A stretch of 64,000 bases of DNA, taken from assembly GCF_003570715.1 (NCBI RefSeq), contig NZ_QXXQ01000011.1:62001-126000 (forward strand), given 5' to 3'. Numbering within the stretch: the stretch's first letter is position 1; each line of letters begins with the position of its first letter. Source of the DNA: Gemmobacter lutimaris. Its GTDB lineage: Bacteria > Pseudomonadota > Alphaproteobacteria > Rhodobacterales > Rhodobacteraceae. The notes under the pieces were generated by a model that was not told the origin of the DNA, did not search any database, and worked only from the letters and a program-made list of their open reading frames with translations. Positions 61,592 through 64,000 of this stretch are shown piece by piece. Position numbers and translations under genes: made by a program.

Positions 61592-63016
61592 TCAGTTCTC
61601 TTGGGCCGGGGTCGGGGTCGATTGCGGGATCTGCAAGGCATCGCGTCGGGCACTCAGGCTACCCAGTTCGACGGAGGCGGTATCGACCTGTCTGCGCAGC
61701 TCTTCCGCCTGTCCCTTGAGGGTCTGCACCGTGCCATTGAGGCGCGCGAGATCGCTTTCGGCCTGCATGATACGCTGATCAAGCGCAGCCTTGCGCGTCG
61801 TGGCCTCGGTCAGCGCCTGCTGCGCCGCCGCGGTCTCCGAGACCACGCCCGCAAGCGATGTCTGTGCCTCGGCCAGCGCGCTCCGCTGTTGCGACACCGC
61901 ATGTTCGAGTCGGGCTTGGGTTTCGCCAAGCTGCGCGATCGAGGCCGCCGTCGCCTCGGTTTGCGCCAGAACACTCTGCCGCTCGGCCACCTGCGCGGCC
62001 AGCGCACCGGCCTTGCCTTCGGCCTCGTCGCGCTCCGCCGTGGCTTTGGCTAGCGCCGTGCGAATCTCGGCCAGCTTGTCCTCTTCGGCCTTCAGACGGG
62101 CCTGCGTATCCGTCAGACGCGCCTGCGCCGCGTTGGCGCTGGCGGCAAGATCGGCCTGCCGCGATTGCGCCGCCGAAACCGCGCCCGCCAGCGTTTCGCG
62201 TTGTCTCGTGAGGTCGTCGACGGCCGTCGCCAGCGCCGCCTTGCTGCCCTCCAGATCGGCAACGCGCGGCGCAAGCTCGGCCTGCCGATCCTCGGCTTCC
62301 TTGAGCGCCGCGCGGGCGTCCGCGAGCCGCTTTTCGACATCGGCAAGGTCTTCCGCCTGCGCCTCGAAGCCCTTCACCTGTGCCGAGAGCGTCGCCACCT
62401 GCTCCAGCAGCGGCTGCAAGCTCGCCCGCGCCTCGGCAATACGGTCGTCGAGATCCGCGCGCTCCTTTGCCATCCGGTCGAGTTCGCGCGTCAGGCCCTC
62501 ACGTTCCGCGCCCTGCGCCTCAAGCGCCGCCGAACCGCTCGCCCGCTCCTTTTCCAAAGCCGCGATGTCGCGCTCGAGCCCGGCCTTGCTCTTGTCAAGC
62601 GCACGCACCTCCGCCGCGAGCTTGTCGGCCCGCGCGATCACGGCCTTTGCCTCGTCTCGATCCGTCGCGAGCTTTTCCAGCGCGCCCGCAGCCTTTTCCT
62701 GCGCCGCCAAGGCCGCATCTCGATCACGCACCACCGCGTCGCGTTCGAGGCTCAGGCGCAGCACCTCGTCGCGCAGGCGCGCAACCGCGCCCTCGATCTC
62801 GTTGCGCTCGCCAACCAGCGCATCTCGCCCCGTCTTCAGCCGGTCCCGCTCGGTCGCGTAATAGTCGATATCGCCCGCGATCTGGCCGTATTTCTGGTGC
62901 AACCCGTTCATCTGCACCCCCAGCACGCCCAGCGAGGCCAGCGCCATCACTGACAGGCTTGCCGCGATGATCGTGTGGGGTCGCGATTTACGAAAGGTCT
63001 CGTTCGACGAGGTCAA
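61592..63016 (-). CDS. Membrane-anchored long coiled-coil protein
   Basis: A 474-residue protein with one membrane helix (~16-36) and then almost entirely coiled coil (heptads of Glu, Ala, Leu, Arg to ~465). TTG at 63016 is taken as start because GGAGG lies 7 bases upstream, giving a 29-base overlap with the helicase; an ATG at 63046 lacks a ribosome site. Its architecture mirrors the N-terminal half of the ATPase encoded next, so the two may zip together. No enzymatic motif. Confidence 0.78.
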   Translation of the reverse strand: MTSSNETFRKSRPHTIIAASLSVMALASLGVLGVQMNGLHQKYGQIAGDIDYYATERDRLKTGRDALVGERNEIEGAVARLRDEVLRLSLERDAVVRDRDAALAAQEKAAGALEKLATDRDEAKAVIARADKLAAEVRALDKSKAGLERDIAALEKERASGSAALEAQGAEREGLTRELDRMAKERADLDDRIAEARASLQPLLEQVATLSAQVKGFEAQAEDLADVEKRLADARAALKEAEDRQAELAPRVADLEGSKAALATAVDDLTRQRETLAGAVSAAQSRQADLAASANAAQARLTDTQARLKAEEDKLAEIRTALAKATAERDEAEGKAGALAAQVAERQSVLAQTEATAASIAQLGETQARLEHAVSQQRSALAEAQTSLAGVVSETAAAQQALTEATTRKAALDQRIMQAESDLARLNGTVQTLKGQAEELRRQVDTASVELGSLSARRDALQIPQSTPTPAQEN

Positions 63017-64000
63017 GGCATGCCTCCATATCTCGGGCCAGTTCATCCACCCAGAACCGGCGCACGCGCCAGCCGAGGGATTTCAGTTGATGGTCGCGCC
63101 ACAGGTCGGAACTCTTGCGCAGACCATCGGCGGTTTCGTGGAACTGCCGCCCGTCCACCTCGAGGTCGAGCTTGATCTCGCCGCTGCCGAACAGCGCGAA
63201 ATCGAGCCGACGGCCGGCGATTTCATATTGCGGCATCGGCTTGAGGCCACGGGTTTCGAGCGCGTGGAACAGGATGCGCTCCCAGTCGCTGTCGAACACG
63301 CCCTCGCCGCTGCGCTTGCGCGGTCCGGTTGCGGCGGCGGCCAGTCGGGCGAGCGTGCGCACCTTGCCCGCGCGGGCGAAATCAAGATCGCCAAACACAT
63401 GCGCCACCGCCCGCGCCCGCGAAATCGCCACGTTCAGCCGACGATGGTCCTTTTGCACGAAGCTGACGGCGCTCATCGGGCTTGTTGCGGTGAGGGTGGG
63501 CGAGAAAAGGATCACATCGCGTTCCTGCCCCTGAAACCCGTCCACGGTGGCGACGCGGAACTCTGACGCCTCGAGCTTGTGCGCCGGTATCGCCGCGCGC
63601 ACCGCCTGTTCGATCGCATGCACCTGTCCGCGAAACGGCGAGGTCACCCCGAGCGTGCCGGTATAGCCCTCGCGCACGAGCAAGGTCTCGACAAAGGCGG
63701 TGATCGCGCGCACCTCGGCGCGATTGACGTTTTGCCCCTCGAGCACGGCAGGGGGCGGCACATGCGCCCATGCCAATCCCGGCTTGAGACCGTCGGGCGC
63801 GCGGATCGTTTTCGGATCGTAGGCCGTTTTCAGGGCCGAGCCATAGAATTCCTGGCTGATATAGTCCACGATCGGCCCGACCGAGCGGTATTGCTGGCGC
63901 AGCAGGATGCGTTCGGCCTCGGGCATTCTTTGCGCGAAATCGAAGAGGGACTGGCGGCTTTGCGCGAAGCGGCTCATGCGCGCGACCGGCAGGCCCTGCG
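62988..64000 (-). CDS. SF1 helicase with C-terminal DUF559/Vsr-like nuclease (3' part)
   Basis: The last ~336 residues of a protein entering from the right edge. Helicase motifs: RQQYRSVGPIVDYIS, ATVDGFQGQERDVILFSPT and HRRLNVAISRARAVAHVFGD (motifs IV-VI of Upf1/Dna2-like SF1). The last ~110 residues form a PD-(D/E)xK/Vsr-type nuclease (FDSDWERILFHALETRG, RRLDFALFG, LDLEVDGRQFHE, LKSLGWRVRRFWVDEL), as in DUF559/MTES_1575. It is the first visible gene of the operon and likely its nuclease. Confidence 0.85.
   Translation of the reverse strand, partial: QGLPVARMSRFAQSRQSLFDFAQRMPEAERILLRQQYRSVGPIVDYISQEFYGSALKTAYDPKTIRAPDGLKPGLAWAHVPPPAVLEGQNVNRAEVRAITAFVETLLVREGYTGTLGVTSPFRGQVHAIEQAVRAAIPAHKLEASEFRVATVDGFQGQERDVILFSPTLTATSPMSAVSFVQKDHRRLNVAISRARAVAHVFGDLDFARAGKVRTLARLAAAATGPRKRSGEGVFDSDWERILFHALETRGLKPMPQYEIAGRRLDFALFGSGEIKLDLEVDGRQFHETADGLRKSSDLWRDHQLKSLGWRVRRFWVDELARDMEACLDLVERDLS

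Noticed and set aside
59198-62053. Plus-strand 951-residue frame
   Set aside because: Shadow of the coiled-coil/AAA+ genes, produced by their GC-rich third positions; no family features.
41666-64000. CRISPR array or a second copy of the tRNA-Asn 3' end (attR)
   Set aside because: No spaced direct repeats were noticed, and no repeat of the tRNA 3' end was recognised to the right edge; a computed search would be needed to be certain.

Overview
The window is GC-rich alphaproteobacterial DNA, most probably from a Rhodobacteraceae/Paracoccaceae genome. Markers for this are GapR, NDUFA12 beside MlaD and DUF2155, the accB-accC-aat order, a ScfR-type regulator, a sodium-symporter/histidine-kinase fusion, and three copies of a GC-palindrome leader element common in this family. 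No plasmid origin, rRNA operon or CRISPR array is visible.

Region 1 (1-17.4 kb) is core and metabolic DNA: the 5' part of phnM, a flavin reductase, a SqrR/BigR-like persulfide sensor, a vanadium-haloperoxidase/FG-GAP pair, gapR, a nitroreductase, a FadB-like protein with an intact hydratase half but an apparently dead dehydrogenase half, and a DksA-like protein. A persulfide-detoxification operon follows (persulfide dioxygenase, two YeeE/YedE half-transporters, a DUF442 sulfurtransferase/phosphatase). Then come a FliM/FliN-like protein, the symporter-kinase operon with its response regulator, an ScfR-type regulator with its palindromic operator, and cspA.

Region 2 (17.4-32.3 kb) is a reductive pyrimidine catabolism locus: ABC uptake system, dihydropyrimidinase, beta-ureidopropionase, omega-aminotransferase for beta-alanine, and the two-subunit dihydropyrimidine dehydrogenase PreT/PreA. 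Two RutR-like TetR regulators each sit divergently beside a catabolic gene, and both intergenic regions carry TTGACC-N4-GGTCAA-type palindromes matching the RutR box.

Region 3 (32.5-41.7 kb) is housekeeping: accBC, aat, DUF2155, mlaD, NDUFA12, clpX, clpP, a CAP-domain lipoprotein, an EnvZ-like kinase, a metallo-hydrolase and tRNA-Asn.

Region 4 (41.7 kb to the right edge) begins right after tRNA-Asn and is an accessory, defence-rich island. In order it holds two tandem AlpA-like HTH proteins, a BrxR/CapW-type WYL regulator and a truncated BrxA (a decayed BREX locus), IS110 and IS3 remnants, and a TM0106-type RecB nuclease/helicase gene broken by two short tandem duplications (17 bp and 7 bp). 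Next is a cassette of HNH endonuclease, small membrane protein, YhaO-like phosphoesterase and YhaN-like SMC ATPase. Last is a tightly overlapping five-gene operon: SF1 helicase fused to a DUF559/Vsr-like nuclease, a membrane-anchored coiled-coil protein, a membrane-anchored coiled-coil McrB-like AAA+ ATPase, a DUF2357-like protein, and a large possibly Hsp70-like protein. This operon is the best candidate for an unusual system. It resembles coiled-coil derivatives of McrBC type IV restriction but has no recognisable McrC nuclease domain.
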